Assembly: GCA_045602025.1 (NCBI GenBank)
Contig: JAZSAT010000011.1
Coordinates: 13,448-77,447 of the forward strand
DNA: 64,000 nt
Reading direction: 5' to 3'
From: RGIG5579 sp045602025
Lineage (GTDB): Bacteria > Bacillota > Clostridia > Oscillospirales > SIG627
This document shows, in pieces, positions 1 to 7,941 of the stretch. How positions within the stretch are numbered: position 1 is the stretch's first letter; every line of letters begins with the position of its first letter. Position numbers and translations under genes: made by a program. The notes below the pieces were generated by a model. The model was not told the DNA's origin and ran no database searches. It saw only the letters and a program-made list of their open reading frames with translations.

Positions 1-983
1 TAACAAAGGAAGGCCGCGCCGCTTGCTGCGGCAATCGCACCGCCGATGGCTGAGGTAATGTGGTCATAGCCGGGAGCAATATCGGTAACGATGGGGCCGA
101 GTACATAGAAGGGTGCACCCATACAAATGGTCTGCTGTATTTTCATATTGGCTTCGATCTGATCCATGGGCATATGTCCGGGACCTTCCACCATGACCTG
201 AACATCCTTCTCCCAGGCACGCTTTGTAAGCTCACCCAGGCGCACAAGCTCCTCGATCTGGCATACATCACTACCGTCGGCAAGACAGCCGGGGCGGCAG
301 GCATCCCCGAGAGAAATGGTCACATCGTACTCGCGACAGATATCAAGGATTTCATCATAATATTCATAGAAGGGATTCTCCTCTCCCGTCATACACATCC
401 AGGCAAATACAAGAGAGCCTCCGCGGGAAACAATGTTCATTTTTCTTTTGTGCTTGCGGATCTGCTCAATGGTCTTGCGGGTAATGCCGCAATGGAGTGT
501 TACGAAATCCACACCGTCTTCAGCGTGAAGCCTTACTACATCAATGAAGTCCTTTGCGGTAAGGGTTGCAAGGTCTCTTTGATAGTGGATAACGCTATCG
601 TATACGGGAACCGTACCGATCATCGCGGGGCATTCGCTTGTAAGTTTTTGGCGGAAGGGGCGGGTATTTCCGTGGGAGGAAAGATCCATAATGGCTTCCG
701 CACCCATATTAACGGCCGCCATTACCTTTTCCATTTCGATATTATAGTCCTTGCAATCGCGGGAAACGCCAAGGTTCACATTGATCTTGGTGCGCAGCAT
801 CGAGCCGATGCCGTTGGGATCAATGCAGGCATGTAATTTGTTCGCGCAAATAGCAACCTGCCCCTTGGCAACAAGGCTGCGGATCTCTTCTTCGCTTCTG
901 TATTCCTTGGTTGCAACAGCCTTCATTTCGGGAGTGATGATGCCTTTTTTTGCGGCGTCCATTTGTGTTGTATAATTTCTCAT
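1..983 (-). CDS. thiC: Phosphomethylpyrimidine synthase ThiC (partial, C-terminus outside window)
   Basis: ThiC is a radical SAM enzyme that rearranges aminoimidazole ribotide into HMP-phosphate, the pyrimidine half of thiamine. Reading the minus strand from ATG at 983 gives an uninterrupted frame to the left edge (about 327 codons). Typical ThiC segments are visible: CANKLHACIDPNGIG, NVNLGVSRD, AIMDLSSHG, DFVTLHCGIT, SLGDACRPGC, VMVEGPGHMP and APFYVLGPIVTD. The C-terminal CxxCxxxxC cluster motif lies beyond the window. An AAAGGAAAAA ribosome site precedes the start. It is the last visible gene of the thiSFGHEDC operon, 23 nt after thiD. The N-terminus is short, as in clostridial ThiC without the long N-terminal domain of proteobacterial forms. 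Confidence 0.96.
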   Translation of the reverse strand, partial: MRNYTTQMDAAKKGIITPEMKAVATKEYRSEEEIRSLVAKGQVAICANKLHACIDPNGIGSMLRTKINVNLGVSRDCKDYNIEMEKVMAAVNMGAEAIMDLSSHGNTRPFRQKLTSECPAMIGTVPVYDSVIHYQRDLATLTAKDFIDVVRLHAEDGVDFVTLHCGITRKTIEQIRKHKRKMNIVSRGGSLVFAWMCMTGEENPFYEYYDEILDICREYDVTISLGDACRPGCLADGSDVCQIEELVRLGELTKRAWEKDVQVMVEGPGHMPMDQIEANMKIQQTICMGAPFYVLGPIVTDIAPGYDHITSAIGGAIAAASGAAFLC

Positions 984-1006
984 TATTTTTTCCTTTCGAG
1001 CAATAT

Positions 1007-1810
1007 CTATTTCGAAAACCGACCGTGAAGATCAAAGGCGTGGTTCATAGGGCCGGAGCCTTTTCCCAGATCAAGCATTGATGAAAGTGCGCCTGATATG
1101 TAGTCCTTTGCCCTTTTTATGGACTTGGTAAGAGTAAATCCCTTGGCAAGATTAGAGGCGATCGCACTGGAGAGCGTGCATCCGGTTCCGTGAGTGTTTG
1201 GATTTTGGATACGCTTACCCTCAAACCAAACAAATTCACTGTTTGCATAGAGCAAATCATTTGCATTGCTTACGCTGTGACCGCCTTTGAGAAGAACTGC
1301 ACAGCCGTAGGTATCGCCGATGAATTTTGCGGCAGAGAGCATGTCTTCCCTGCTTTCGATCATCTTTCCGGAAAGGATCTGTGCTTCGGGGATGTTCGGT
1401 GTAACGAGAATTGCGATGGGTAAAAGCTTCTCTGCTAAGGTCTGCACTGCATCGTTTTTCATCAAAGAGGAGCCGCTGGTTGCCACCATAACGGGAACTA
1501 CTACCACATTTTTTGCCTGATGATAGCGGAGCCTGTCTGCGATCACACAAATCAGCTCCGAAGAAGCTACCATACCGATCTTTACGGCATCGGGGTAAAT
1601 ATCCTCGAACACCGCATCTAATTGCTGTTTTAAAAATTCAGGTGTTACCTCCTGAATTGCTCTGACGCCGGTGGTGTTCTGTGCCGTGAGGGCTGTGATC
1701 GCACTCATAGCGTAAACACCGTTCATCGTCATTGTTTTCAGATCTGCCTGAATACCGGCGCCTCCGCTGCAGTCGCTTCCTGCAATGGTCAATGCTGTTT
1801 TCATTTTCAT
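1007..1810 (-). CDS. thiD: Hydroxymethylpyrimidine/phosphomethylpyrimidine kinase ThiD
   Basis: ThiD phosphorylates HMP and then HMP-P to HMP-PP, the substrate joined to the thiazole by ThiE. The 267-residue protein has the ribokinase-like signature: N-terminal ALTIAGSDCSGGAGIQADLKT, central VVVPVMVATSG, and C-terminal NTHGTGCTLSSAIA with the anion-hole and catalytic Asp region. The frame is open further upstream to 1870, but the ATG at 1810 is preceded by a clean AAAGGAG ribosome site and gives the usual family length. It lies between thiE (78 nt upstream) and thiC (23 nt downstream) and should be controlled by the TPP riboswitch at the head of the operon. Confidence 0.96.
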   Translation of the reverse strand: MKMKTALTIAGSDCSGGAGIQADLKTMTMNGVYAMSAITALTAQNTTGVRAIQEVTPEFLKQQLDAVFEDIYPDAVKIGMVASSELICVIADRLRYHQAKNVVVVPVMVATSGSSLMKNDAVQTLAEKLLPIAILVTPNIPEAQILSGKMIESREDMLSAAKFIGDTYGCAVLLKGGHSVSNANDLLYANSEFVWFEGKRIQNPNTHGTGCTLSSAIASNLAKGFTLTKSIKRAKDYISGALSSMLDLGKGSGPMNHAFDLHGRFSK

Positions 1811-1888
1811 AAAATACTCCTTTCGTTTTTCAGCATCGTTTTGTATAGCGGCATAAGGTGGTGCCCCCAATCTGCCGCTGTTTCTTAT

Positions 1889-2524
1889 TTAAAGAGAGAA
1901 TAGCTTTTTCGCCGTGGCTTTTAGTTCCTCGGCTGCTGCCTTGGGATCAGATGCTTTCATAATGGCGGATACCACACAAATTCCTGCAATGGGAATACCT
2001 GTAAGAATGTCAAGATTCTCTTTATTCAGACCTCCGATGGCATTTGCGGGAATCGGTACGGCATTGCAGATATCCCGAAGGGTATCGGTAGAAGTCAGAA
2101 CCGTCTTGACCTTGGTCGTGGTGGGATAGATGGCACCCACACCAAGATAGTCAGCCCCCTCTTCATAGGCTTTTTTTGCCCAAGGAACCGTTTTCGCTGT
2201 AGCTCCTATGATCTTCTCTTCGCCCATCAGGCGTCTTGCGGTCCGGATAGGCATATCTTCCGCTCCCACATGTACTCCTTCTGCATCGATCGCAAGCGCA
2301 ACATCCACACGGTCGTCGATGATCAGCGGCACATTGTAACGCTTCGCGATTGCGTGCACTTTTTCTGCAAGCCGGATATATTCCCGTGTACTCTTATTCT
2401 TCTCGCGAAGCTGAAGAAGGGTTGCACCGCCTTTGAGGGCTTCTTCTACACGATAGAGGAATTCTTCCTCGGTGTAATTTGTACTGTCGGTGATAAAATA
2501 TAAACTCGGATCAAACTTTTTCAT
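1889..2524 (-). CDS. thiE: Thiamine-phosphate synthase ThiE
   Basis: ThiE couples HMP-PP to thiazole phosphate to give thiamine phosphate in the cytoplasm. The 211-residue TIM-barrel protein shows the family pattern: LYFITDS at the start, ATLLQLREKN for substrate binding, PLIIDDRVDVALAIDAEGVHVGAEDMP for pyrophosphate and Mg binding, GATAKT, DYLGVGAIYPT, and IPANAIGGLN near the end. ATG at 2524 was chosen over the upstream in-frame 2542 because GAGGGAAAG sits just ahead of it. It starts 10 nt after thiH in the same operon. Confidence 0.96.
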   Translation of the reverse strand: MKKFDPSLYFITDSTNYTEEEFLYRVEEALKGGATLLQLREKNKSTREYIRLAEKVHAIAKRYNVPLIIDDRVDVALAIDAEGVHVGAEDMPIRTARRLMGEEKIIGATAKTVPWAKKAYEEGADYLGVGAIYPTTTKVKTVLTSTDTLRDICNAVPIPANAIGGLNKENLDILTGIPIAGICVVSAIMKASDPKAAAEELKATAKKLFSL

Positions 2525-2534
2525 TTTCTTTCCC

Positions 2535-3788
2535 TCATACATATAGATAATCGTTTAGGACAGGCTGTAAGCCTTCGCGGGCGATGTCCTTATACATCTT
2601 GTCAAGACTGCGGTCATCGTCGATTTCAAACTGTTCATCGCCCCCAACTTCATCGGAGTCTTTGCCTGTATATTTGCTTTCGTGGTCGCCGATGCCGGTA
2701 GAAACACCTGCAGAGACCTTGGTTGCCGCAATCTTCACAATACCGTTGCGGAATTCGGCACTCTCCCGGGAGGAGACCGTGATGCCTACATAGGGCAAGA
2801 AAATGCGGTATGCACAAAGTACCTGACAAAGCTCGGTTTCGTGAACATCCAAAGGGCTCAACTTATCGTTGTTGATGATCGGTCTGAGCCTCGGGCAGGA
2901 AAGGGACATTTCCGCGTGAGGGTATTTTCTTTGCAGGTAATAAACATGAAGCGCACTTGCCAAGGCGTCTTTGCGAAAGTCAGAAAGACCCAGAAGTGCC
3001 GAGAATGCAACCCCGCGCATACCGCCCCGAAGCGCTCTTTCCTGCGCATCAAAGCGGTACGGCCACACACGCTTATGACCAAGCAGATGAAGCTTTTCGT
3101 ATTTATCGGTGTCGTAGGTTTCCTGGAATACGGTTACATAGTCCGCGCCGCATTCGTGAAGATACTTGTATTCATCGGTATTGACGGGATAGATCTCAAG
3201 ACCGACCATACGGAAATACTTTCTTGCCAGCTTGCAGGCCTTTCCGATATATTCCACATTGCTCTGACCGCGGCTTTCTCCGGTGAGGATCAAAATTTCT
3301 TCCATACCGCTGTCTGATATGACCTTCATCTCTTTTTCGATCTGCTCCATACTAAGCTTCATCCGCTTAATGTGGTTGTAGCAGTTAAAACCGCAGTACA
3401 CACAGTAATTCTCACAGTAATTGGCTATGTAAAGAGGGGTAAATAAATAAACGGTGTTGCCGAAGTGCTTACTTGTTTCAAGGCGTGCACGCTGTGCCAT
3501 CTGCTCTAAAAAGGGCTTTGCCGCAGGGGAAAGGAGAGCTTTAAAGTCCTCGATTGTGCAAGTATCGTGCTCTAAGGCCGCCTTTACATCAGCGGCGGTA
3601 TATTTTGTGGGGTCGTAGGAGTTCATCTGTGCCATTACATTTGCCTGGATATCCGATTCGATCACTTCCATTCCCGGAAGATACTCCATATGGCTTTTTC
3701 GGGAGGAGGGGTCGGTTTCAAGACGGTGCTTTTTTGCAAGTGCTTCCGGCGACAAATGCTCTGAATCTACAAAAAACTGATTTTCCAT
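2535..3788 (-). CDS. thiH: 2-iminoacetate synthase ThiH (radical SAM tyrosine lyase)
   Basis: ThiH cleaves tyrosine to dehydroglycine and p-cresol and feeds dehydroglycine to ThiG for thiazole formation. It replaces the oxygen-dependent ThiO in anaerobes. The 417-residue protein carries the CxxxCxxC radical SAM motif (CENYCVYC) near residue 130, then the BATS-type second half with LSCPRLRPI and SAGVSTGIGDH. ATG at 3788 follows an AAGGTGAAGG ribosome site that overlaps the thiG stop codon; a GTG three codons upstream is a less likely start. The gene fits directly between thiG and thiE. Use of ThiH supports an anaerobic lifestyle. Confidence 0.96.
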   Translation of the reverse strand: MENQFFVDSEHLSPEALAKKHRLETDPSSRKSHMEYLPGMEVIESDIQANVMAQMNSYDPTKYTAADVKAALEHDTCTIEDFKALLSPAAKPFLEQMAQRARLETSKHFGNTVYLFTPLYIANYCENYCVYCGFNCYNHIKRMKLSMEQIEKEMKVISDSGMEEILILTGESRGQSNVEYIGKACKLARKYFRMVGLEIYPVNTDEYKYLHECGADYVTVFQETYDTDKYEKLHLLGHKRVWPYRFDAQERALRGGMRGVAFSALLGLSDFRKDALASALHVYYLQRKYPHAEMSLSCPRLRPIINNDKLSPLDVHETELCQVLCAYRIFLPYVGITVSSRESAEFRNGIVKIAATKVSAGVSTGIGDHESKYTGKDSDEVGGDEQFEIDDDRSLDKMYKDIAREGLQPVLNDYLYV

Positions 3789-3798
3789 AGCCTTCACC

Positions 3799-4569
3799 TT
3801 AATCTCTGAGGAAGCCTGTCAGGGGATCGGATGCAGATGCGCCGCGAGTCAATACTCTGCCAAGACCGGAAAGATAGGCCTTGCGACCGGCTTCAATGGC
3901 GTTTTTAAAAGCGGAAGCCATCATTGTCAGGTCCCCTGCGGTGGCAAGAGCGGTATTTGCCATAATTGCGGCGGCACCCATTTCCATTGCTTCGCAGGCC
4001 TGGGAAGGTCTGCCGATCCCGGCATCCACAATGATAGGAAGATCGATCTCATCAATAAGGATCTGAATAAACTCTTTTGTGGCAAGACCTTTGTTGGAAC
4101 CGATGGGAGAAGCTAAGGGCATAACACTTGCCGCACCGGCATTTACAAGGTCACGGGCTACATTCAGATCAGGATACATATACGGCATTACCACAAAGCC
4201 TTCTTTGGCAAGGATCTCGGTTGCCTTGATGGTTTCCTGATTGTCGGGAAGCAGATACTTAGAATCACGCATGATCTCGATCTTTACAAAATTTCCGCAG
4301 CCGATTTCGCGGGCAAGGCGTGCGATGCGGACAGCTTCTTCTGCATTTCTTGCGCCGCTGGTGTTGGGAAGCAAGGTGATCCCTTTGGGGATGTAATCCA
4401 GGATACTTTCCTGTTCCTTTGTGTTTGCACGGCGAAGCGCAAGGGTAATGATCTCAGCCCCTGCATCCTTTACGGCAGCTTCAATCAGTTTCATAGAGTA
4501 TTTGCCGGAGCCGAGAATAAAGCGGGAGTTAAATTCGTGTCCGCCAATGATGAGTTTATCGGTTGTCAT
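3799..4569 (-). CDS. thiG: Thiazole synthase ThiG
   Basis: ThiG builds thiazole phosphate from deoxyxylulose phosphate, dehydroglycine and ThiS-thiocarboxylate. The 256-residue (beta/alpha)8 protein starts LIIGGHEFNSRFILGSGKY and contains NFVKIEIM, the usual region of the Schiff-base lysine, then VMPLASPIGSNKGL and IVDAGIGRPSQACEAMEMGAAA for phosphate binding. This is the standard family length. It follows thiF by 15 nt and its TAA stop is part of the thiH ribosome site, indicating translational coupling. Confidence 0.97.
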   Translation of the reverse strand: MTTDKLIIGGHEFNSRFILGSGKYSMKLIEAAVKDAGAEIITLALRRANTKEQESILDYIPKGITLLPNTSGARNAEEAVRIARLAREIGCGNFVKIEIMRDSKYLLPDNQETIKATEILAKEGFVVMPYMYPDLNVARDLVNAGAASVMPLASPIGSNKGLATKEFIQILIDEIDLPIIVDAGIGRPSQACEAMEMGAAAIMANTALATAGDLTMMASAFKNAIEAGRKAYLSGLGRVLTRGASASDPLTGFLRD

Positions 4570-4584
4570 TTTTATTTCCTTCTT

Positions 4585-5223
4585 TCATTCAGTTTCAAAT
4601 TGTTCTGCTAAAATACGCAAAACTGTATGTGCCTGATGCGCAGCGCAGAGCATGACTCGGGAAGAGATCAGACTGCCTTCCGATTGCACATCACTTCGTT
4701 CGTCTCCGCATAGATAAAAACGGTTCATAACCTTTCGCGTGCGGACGGTGTTTGCACTGCCAAGCCCTGCCATGCCGGAGGCGGCAACAAGATATTTGTC
4801 CGAAAATTCTTCAAGCACAAGATTTGTCAGCAGTGCCTTTTCTTCCGCACCATCAAAGGCTTCACAGATAATGTCTGCGTTTTTCAGAAGCTTTGCGGCA
4901 TTTTCCTCGGTAATGCGAACCGTATGGGTTTTAATTTCTGTATACGGTGCGATCTCCAAAAGATGATTCCGCAAGGCATCTGTCTTGTTCATACCGATCT
5001 GATTTGCTTTGTACTGCTGGCGATGGAGATTTGTAATATCTACCCGGTCAAAATCAACAAGAATCAGTTTTCCAATACCGGCACGGGCTAAAGCAATTGC
5101 AATATTAGAGCCGAGACCGCCAAGACCGCAAATGGCAACCGTAGCCGATGAAAATTTCTTTTGCAGCTTTTCTCCGTGTCGCTCATATAAAGCCTTGTTC
5201 CATTCTTCTTTTGTGGGGAGCAT
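4585..5223 (-). CDS. thiF: ThiS adenylyltransferase ThiF (short E1-like form)
   Basis: ThiF adenylates the C-terminal glycine of ThiS so that sulfur can be transferred to it. The 212-residue protein has the E1-like nucleotide motif ICGLGGLGSNIAIALARAG, the LILVDFDRVDITNLHRQQY block, and MNKTDALRNHLLEIAP. It is the short clostridial type without the C-terminal zinc/rhodanese extension of MoeB-like proteins. ATG at 5223 directly abuts the thiS stop, so the two are very probably translationally coupled. MoeB or HesA homologues share the fold, but the thi context decides the call. Confidence 0.95.
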   Translation of the reverse strand: MLPTKEEWNKALYERHGEKLQKKFSSATVAICGLGGLGSNIAIALARAGIGKLILVDFDRVDITNLHRQQYKANQIGMNKTDALRNHLLEIAPYTEIKTHTVRITEENAAKLLKNADIICEAFDGAEEKALLTNLVLEEFSDKYLVAASGMAGLGSANTVRTRKVMNRFYLCGDERSDVQSEGSLISSRVMLCAAHQAHTVLRILAEQFETE

Positions 5224-5418
5224 TTAGCCACCTCCCACAAAGCTGACAACTTCTATGCTGTCACCGTCTTGAAGTACCGTTTTGCCGTACAGTGCTTTCG
5301 GGACAATGTTGCCGTTACACTCTACTGCGATCCTTTTGGGATCATAATTTGCAGATGCCAGATATTCCGCAACTGTCTTACCTGCAATATCCAGTTCTTC
5401 TCCGTTGATCTTTACCAT
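5224..5418 (-). CDS. thiS: Sulfur carrier protein ThiS
   Basis: ThiS is a 64-residue ubiquitin-like carrier whose C-terminal thiocarboxylate donates sulfur to the thiazole ring. The sequence starts MVKINGEELDI and ends VSFVGGG, giving the required terminal Gly-Gly. The ATG at 5418 sits behind a strong GGAGGTG ribosome site; the frame remains open a few codons upstream but that would lengthen the protein abnormally. It is the first gene of the operon, immediately downstream of the riboswitch terminator, and abuts thiF. Confidence 0.95.
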   Translation of the reverse strand: MVKINGEELDIAGKTVAEYLASANYDPKRIAVECNGNIVPKALYGKTVLQDGDSIEVVSFVGGG

Positions 5419-5430
5419 AAAATTCACCTC

Positions 5431-5471
5431 CAAAAACAAAAAAAGGAAGTTACCGATTTGGTAACTTCCTT
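5431..5471 (-). terminator. Riboswitch-controlled intrinsic terminator of the thi operon
   Basis: A perfect 12-bp stem (5443-5454 with 5460-5471) and a 5-nt loop is followed on the minus strand by a long T-rich run at 5431-5442. It lies between the TPP aptamer and thiS, so it is the likely expression platform: TPP binding should favour this hairpin and stop transcription before thiS. Confidence 0.9.
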
Positions 5472-5496
5472 AATAAGCTTCGTTCTTCCCAATATC

Positions 5497-5581
5497 CTTG
5501 TATCAGGCATCCCTACGTTGGCATTATCCAAATCAGGTTCTCGGTCGAAGGTTACACCTTCCTCTCAGCCTGTTATACAAG
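5497..5581 (-). promoter_or_regulatory. TPP riboswitch (THI box) aptamer
   Basis: The minus strand shows the conserved THI-box blocks. P1 is CTTGTAT (5575-5581) with ATACAAG (5497-5503); P2 is CAGGC/GCCTG; the CTGAGA pyrimidine-sensing loop is present. It is followed by ACCTGATTTGGATAATGCC and AACGTAGGGA, which form the pyrophosphate-sensing arm. It precedes a terminator and thiS, so it should repress the whole thi operon when TPP is abundant. Confidence 0.95.
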
Positions 5582-5607
5582 CTCCCGTTGATTCAATTGT
5601 TTACTGC

Positions 5608-5636
5608 ATTATACACCGATTGCAATGAAAAATCAA
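5608..5636 (-). promoter_or_regulatory. Sigma-A promoter of the thi operon
   Basis: On the minus strand TTGATT (5631-5636) is separated by 17 bp from a consensus TATAAT (5608-5613). Transcription would start a few bases before the TPP aptamer, giving a leader that contains aptamer and terminator. Confidence 0.85.
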
Positions 5637-5653
5637 GTAGCTTTTTCGTTTTT

Positions 5654-6685
5654 TTATTTCCGATGGAGAAGAATGTAGTCCATCAGGCCGTTCCAATCCT
5701 CGCGGCTGAAGTAGTGGGTGCCGGGGCGGATCTGATAGGCAAGGTCTCCCTCGTGGAATCTTTCGTTATCGGTTGTGAGACGGTCGGGATTTTTCAGTCC
5801 CTTTTCCCAAGCGGGGGAAGCGGCTACGCAGGAAAGATATTCATTTTTCGGGTCGGCCCAAGCATCCTCTGATCCGCTTCCAACCAGTACATTTCGCGGC
5901 GCAATGGAAGCAATGAGATAGTGCTGGTCAAAGGGCAATTTTTCTTCGCCATTTCTGTATTCCCAGTAGTTTTCGCAGAACCAGTAGTCGAATCTTCTGC
6001 AAATGTCGTCGATGGATTCGCCCTTGTTTCCTCTTGCAAGGCTTGCACCGGCGCAGCCGGAGCCGTTGGAATAGCAGAAGGCAAAGCGAGGATCGTTTGC
6101 CGCGGTCCAAAGGGCGGTCTTACCGAGGCGGGAGTGACCGCAAACGGCGGCGTTTTTGATATCGAGCACATGGGAAAGTTCTTTTTCCGCATAGTCCATC
6201 AGGCGCATGGCAGTCCACGCCCACATGGAAATCTTACCGCAGTCATCTTTTTCTCTTTTTCCATCCTTATAAAGAACGCCCGCAAGACCGTTTGTCAAAT
6301 CCCCGTCGTCGGAGGTGATGTCCTTGTAGTTGAAGACGAGAATGGCAAAGCCCCGGTCGACGATCTCCTCAGCAGGCATATGTCTGTCGGGAATTTCGGG
6401 ACGGAAGTTCGGCATTACAAAGAAGGGGTGCTTGCCTTCCTTGGTAGGAATAATGGTGTGAAAGGGGAAGGAAAACTCCTGTCCCTTTACGGTGCAAGAG
6501 ACCGTTACGCGGTTTGTTTTTGCTTTCCCTGCAAATTTGGGGTGGATGTCTTCTTTTACCTCGTAGCGCACATTTTCAGGCTTGGGAGGCAGAGCACCGA
6601 ACAGCTTTTTCTCCAGGATCTGAAACATTTCTTCTCTTGTTTTCAAGGGGGGGAGCGTCAGGCTCTCAAGTATTTCGTTCAGCAT
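5654..6685 (-). CDS. CE15-like glucuronoyl esterase / alpha-beta hydrolase, probably cytoplasmic
   Basis: The 343-residue protein resembles bacterial 4-O-methyl-glucuronoyl methylesterase (CE15-like) hydrolases, which cut ester links between glucuronoxylan and lignin or related acyl esters. The nucleophile motif GHSRLGK places Ser185. A CE15-like NGSGCAG and WFCENYWEY segment follows, an acid in GSGSEDAWADP (Glu273 or Asp274) and the catalytic His324 in RPGTHYF. Classical CE15 enzymes have Cys before the nucleophile; here it is His. No signal peptide is visible, so it may act on imported oligosaccharides or another intracellular ester. It starts 30 nt after the phosphatase gene at 6716-7162 with an AAGGAG site, so it is likely in one operon with the two phosphatases. 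The exact substrate is unknown. Confidence 0.75.
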   Translation of the reverse strand: MLNEILESLTLPPLKTREEMFQILEKKLFGALPPKPENVRYEVKEDIHPKFAGKAKTNRVTVSCTVKGQEFSFPFHTIIPTKEGKHPFFVMPNFRPEIPDRHMPAEEIVDRGFAILVFNYKDITSDDGDLTNGLAGVLYKDGKREKDDCGKISMWAWTAMRLMDYAEKELSHVLDIKNAAVCGHSRLGKTALWTAANDPRFAFCYSNGSGCAGASLARGNKGESIDDICRRFDYWFCENYWEYRNGEEKLPFDQHYLIASIAPRNVLVGSGSEDAWADPKNEYLSCVAASPAWEKGLKNPDRLTTDNERFHEGDLAYQIRPGTHYFSREDWNGLMDYILLHRK

Positions 6686-6715
6686 AATGTTCTCCTTATA
6701 AAAAGTAAAATACGG

Positions 6716-7162
6716 TTATTTAATTTTATTCCAAAAGGCATCAAGACCAAGCTTTACATCCTCGTAGGTATCGTCAAAGTTTCCTGTCCACCAGGGGTCG
6801 GCAATGTCTCGGTCCAGCCCTGCATAGGAGAGAAGAGTCTTTACCTTATGTGCATTATTTCCGATAAAGGGGGCAAGGTTTCGACGGTTATTTTCGTCCA
6901 TGATGATGAGAAGATCTGCCTCGTCGCACTCTTTTTTTGTGATCTGCTGTGCGTGTTTTCCCTTGCAGGAAATGCCGAGTCTGTCGAGTACTCTTCTGGT
7001 ACCGGGATGCACGGGATTGCCGAGCTCCTCAGTGCTGGTTGCGCGGGACGAAACGGAAAAATCCCGTTCTCTCTTTTCTTTTTTCAGCATATCAAGAAAA
7101 AGAAATTCCGCCATGGTACTGCGGCAGATATTGCCGTGGCAGATAAAAATGATCTTTGTCAT
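6716..7162 (-). CDS. Low-molecular-weight protein-tyrosine phosphatase
   Basis: The 148-residue protein starts with the phosphate-binding loop CHGNICRS (Cys8 nucleophile, Arg14), directly after the first beta strand. It ends with the general-acid motif IADPW, as in LMW-PTPs. Related arsenate reductases share the fold but lack this exact motif set. Such enzymes dephosphorylate tyrosine (sometimes arginine) residues on capsule or stress regulators; the target here cannot be inferred. Its ATG overlaps the stop of the upstream HAD gene by 4 nt, so the two are translationally coupled. Confidence 0.92.
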   Translation of the reverse strand: MTKIIFICHGNICRSTMAEFLFLDMLKKEKRERDFSVSSRATSTEELGNPVHPGTRRVLDRLGISCKGKHAQQITKKECDEADLLIIMDENNRRNLAPFIGNNAHKVKTLLSYAGLDRDIADPWWTGNFDDTYEDVKLGLDAFWNKIK

Positions 7163-7803
7163 AAAAGATTGCGGATCCTTTCGTAGAGTTCTTCGGCCGT
7201 ATCGGCAAAGTATTTGGCACCTGCTTTTTCAAGGTCCTCTCTGTCACGGAACCCCCAGGTGACGGCAATGGCTGGGATCCCTGCATTGTTTGCCGTAATA
7301 ATATCCACATCGGAGTCGCCGATGTAAACGCACGCCTCTTTTGTGCCGCCGATCTCCTCCAACGCGCGGAAGATGCCGTCGGGAGCGGGCTTTCTTGCAA
7401 CCCCTTCCTTTTCTCCCGCTGCCACGGCAAAGGAGGGGAAGAAGGTCTTGCAAAGCTCTACCACCGCTTTGTTGGGCTTGTTGGAAACAACCCCGCACGC
7501 ATATCCGTCTTTTATAAGACGCTCGATCAGAGGGAGAATGCCGGGGTAAGGTGCGCTTTTCACCTGAGAATGGGCCGCGTAATAAGGGCGGAAGATCTCA
7601 AGAGCCTTTGGCGCAAGATCCTTCTTATCTTCGGGAACAACACCCTCAATGAGCTTCTGAATGCCGTTGCCAACGCTTTTGCGCACTTCCTGAAGGGTTT
7701 TGGTAGGAAAATTCATTTCCTTCATTGCATAGTTTACAGAATCGGCAATGTCCTGCAGGGTGTCCAGCAGGGTGCCGTCAAGATCAAATAAAACCGTTTT
7801 CAT
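7159..7803 (-). CDS. HAD-family phosphatase, phosphoglycolate-phosphatase-like
   Basis: The 214-residue protein has HAD motif I (LFDLDGTLLDT), a helical cap, motif II (VVSNK), motif III Lys (RKPAPDG) and motif IV (YIGDSDVDIITANNAG). This is the Gph/PgmB-like subgroup that clears 2-phosphoglycolate or other small sugar phosphates. It is the first gene of a three-gene minus-strand unit with the LMW phosphatase and CE15-like esterase. Exact substrate is not decidable from sequence. Confidence 0.9.
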   Translation of the reverse strand: MKTVLFDLDGTLLDTLQDIADSVNYAMKEMNFPTKTLQEVRKSVGNGIQKLIEGVVPEDKKDLAPKALEIFRPYYAAHSQVKSAPYPGILPLIERLIKDGYACGVVSNKPNKAVVELCKTFFPSFAVAAGEKEGVARKPAPDGIFRALEEIGGTKEACVYIGDSDVDIITANNAGIPAIAVTWGFRDREDLEKAGAKYFADTAEELYERIRNLL

Positions 7804-7826
7804 AATTGCCTCTTTCTTTTTTCAAA

Positions 7827-7855
7827 AGTTTACCATAAAAAGGGGAAAAATGCAA
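7827..7855 (-). promoter_or_regulatory. Promoter of the HAD / LMW-PTP / esterase unit
   Basis: Minus-strand TTGCAT (7850-7855), a 17-bp spacer and TAAACT (7827-7832) lie 24 bp upstream of the HAD start codon. Both hexamers are near consensus. Confidence 0.6.
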
Positions 7856-7941
7856 TCCTTTCTCTTTTTTCTTTCTTGTTTAAATTCTGTTTATATTTCT
7901 GTGTTAGAATAAAGTGTAAGTAATGAAAGCGGAGGTTTTCT

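Noticed and set aside
5921..7186. Long open frame of 421 codons on the plus strand
   Set aside because: It lies opposite the esterase and LMW-PTP genes, which have clear catalytic motifs, ribosome sites and coupled starts. The plus-strand translation has no recognisable domain.
7877..7910. Promoter for the two-component operon with TAGAAT at 7905
   Set aside because: A -10-like box exists, but no acceptable -35 hexamer lies at 16-18 bp, so I do not list it as a feature.
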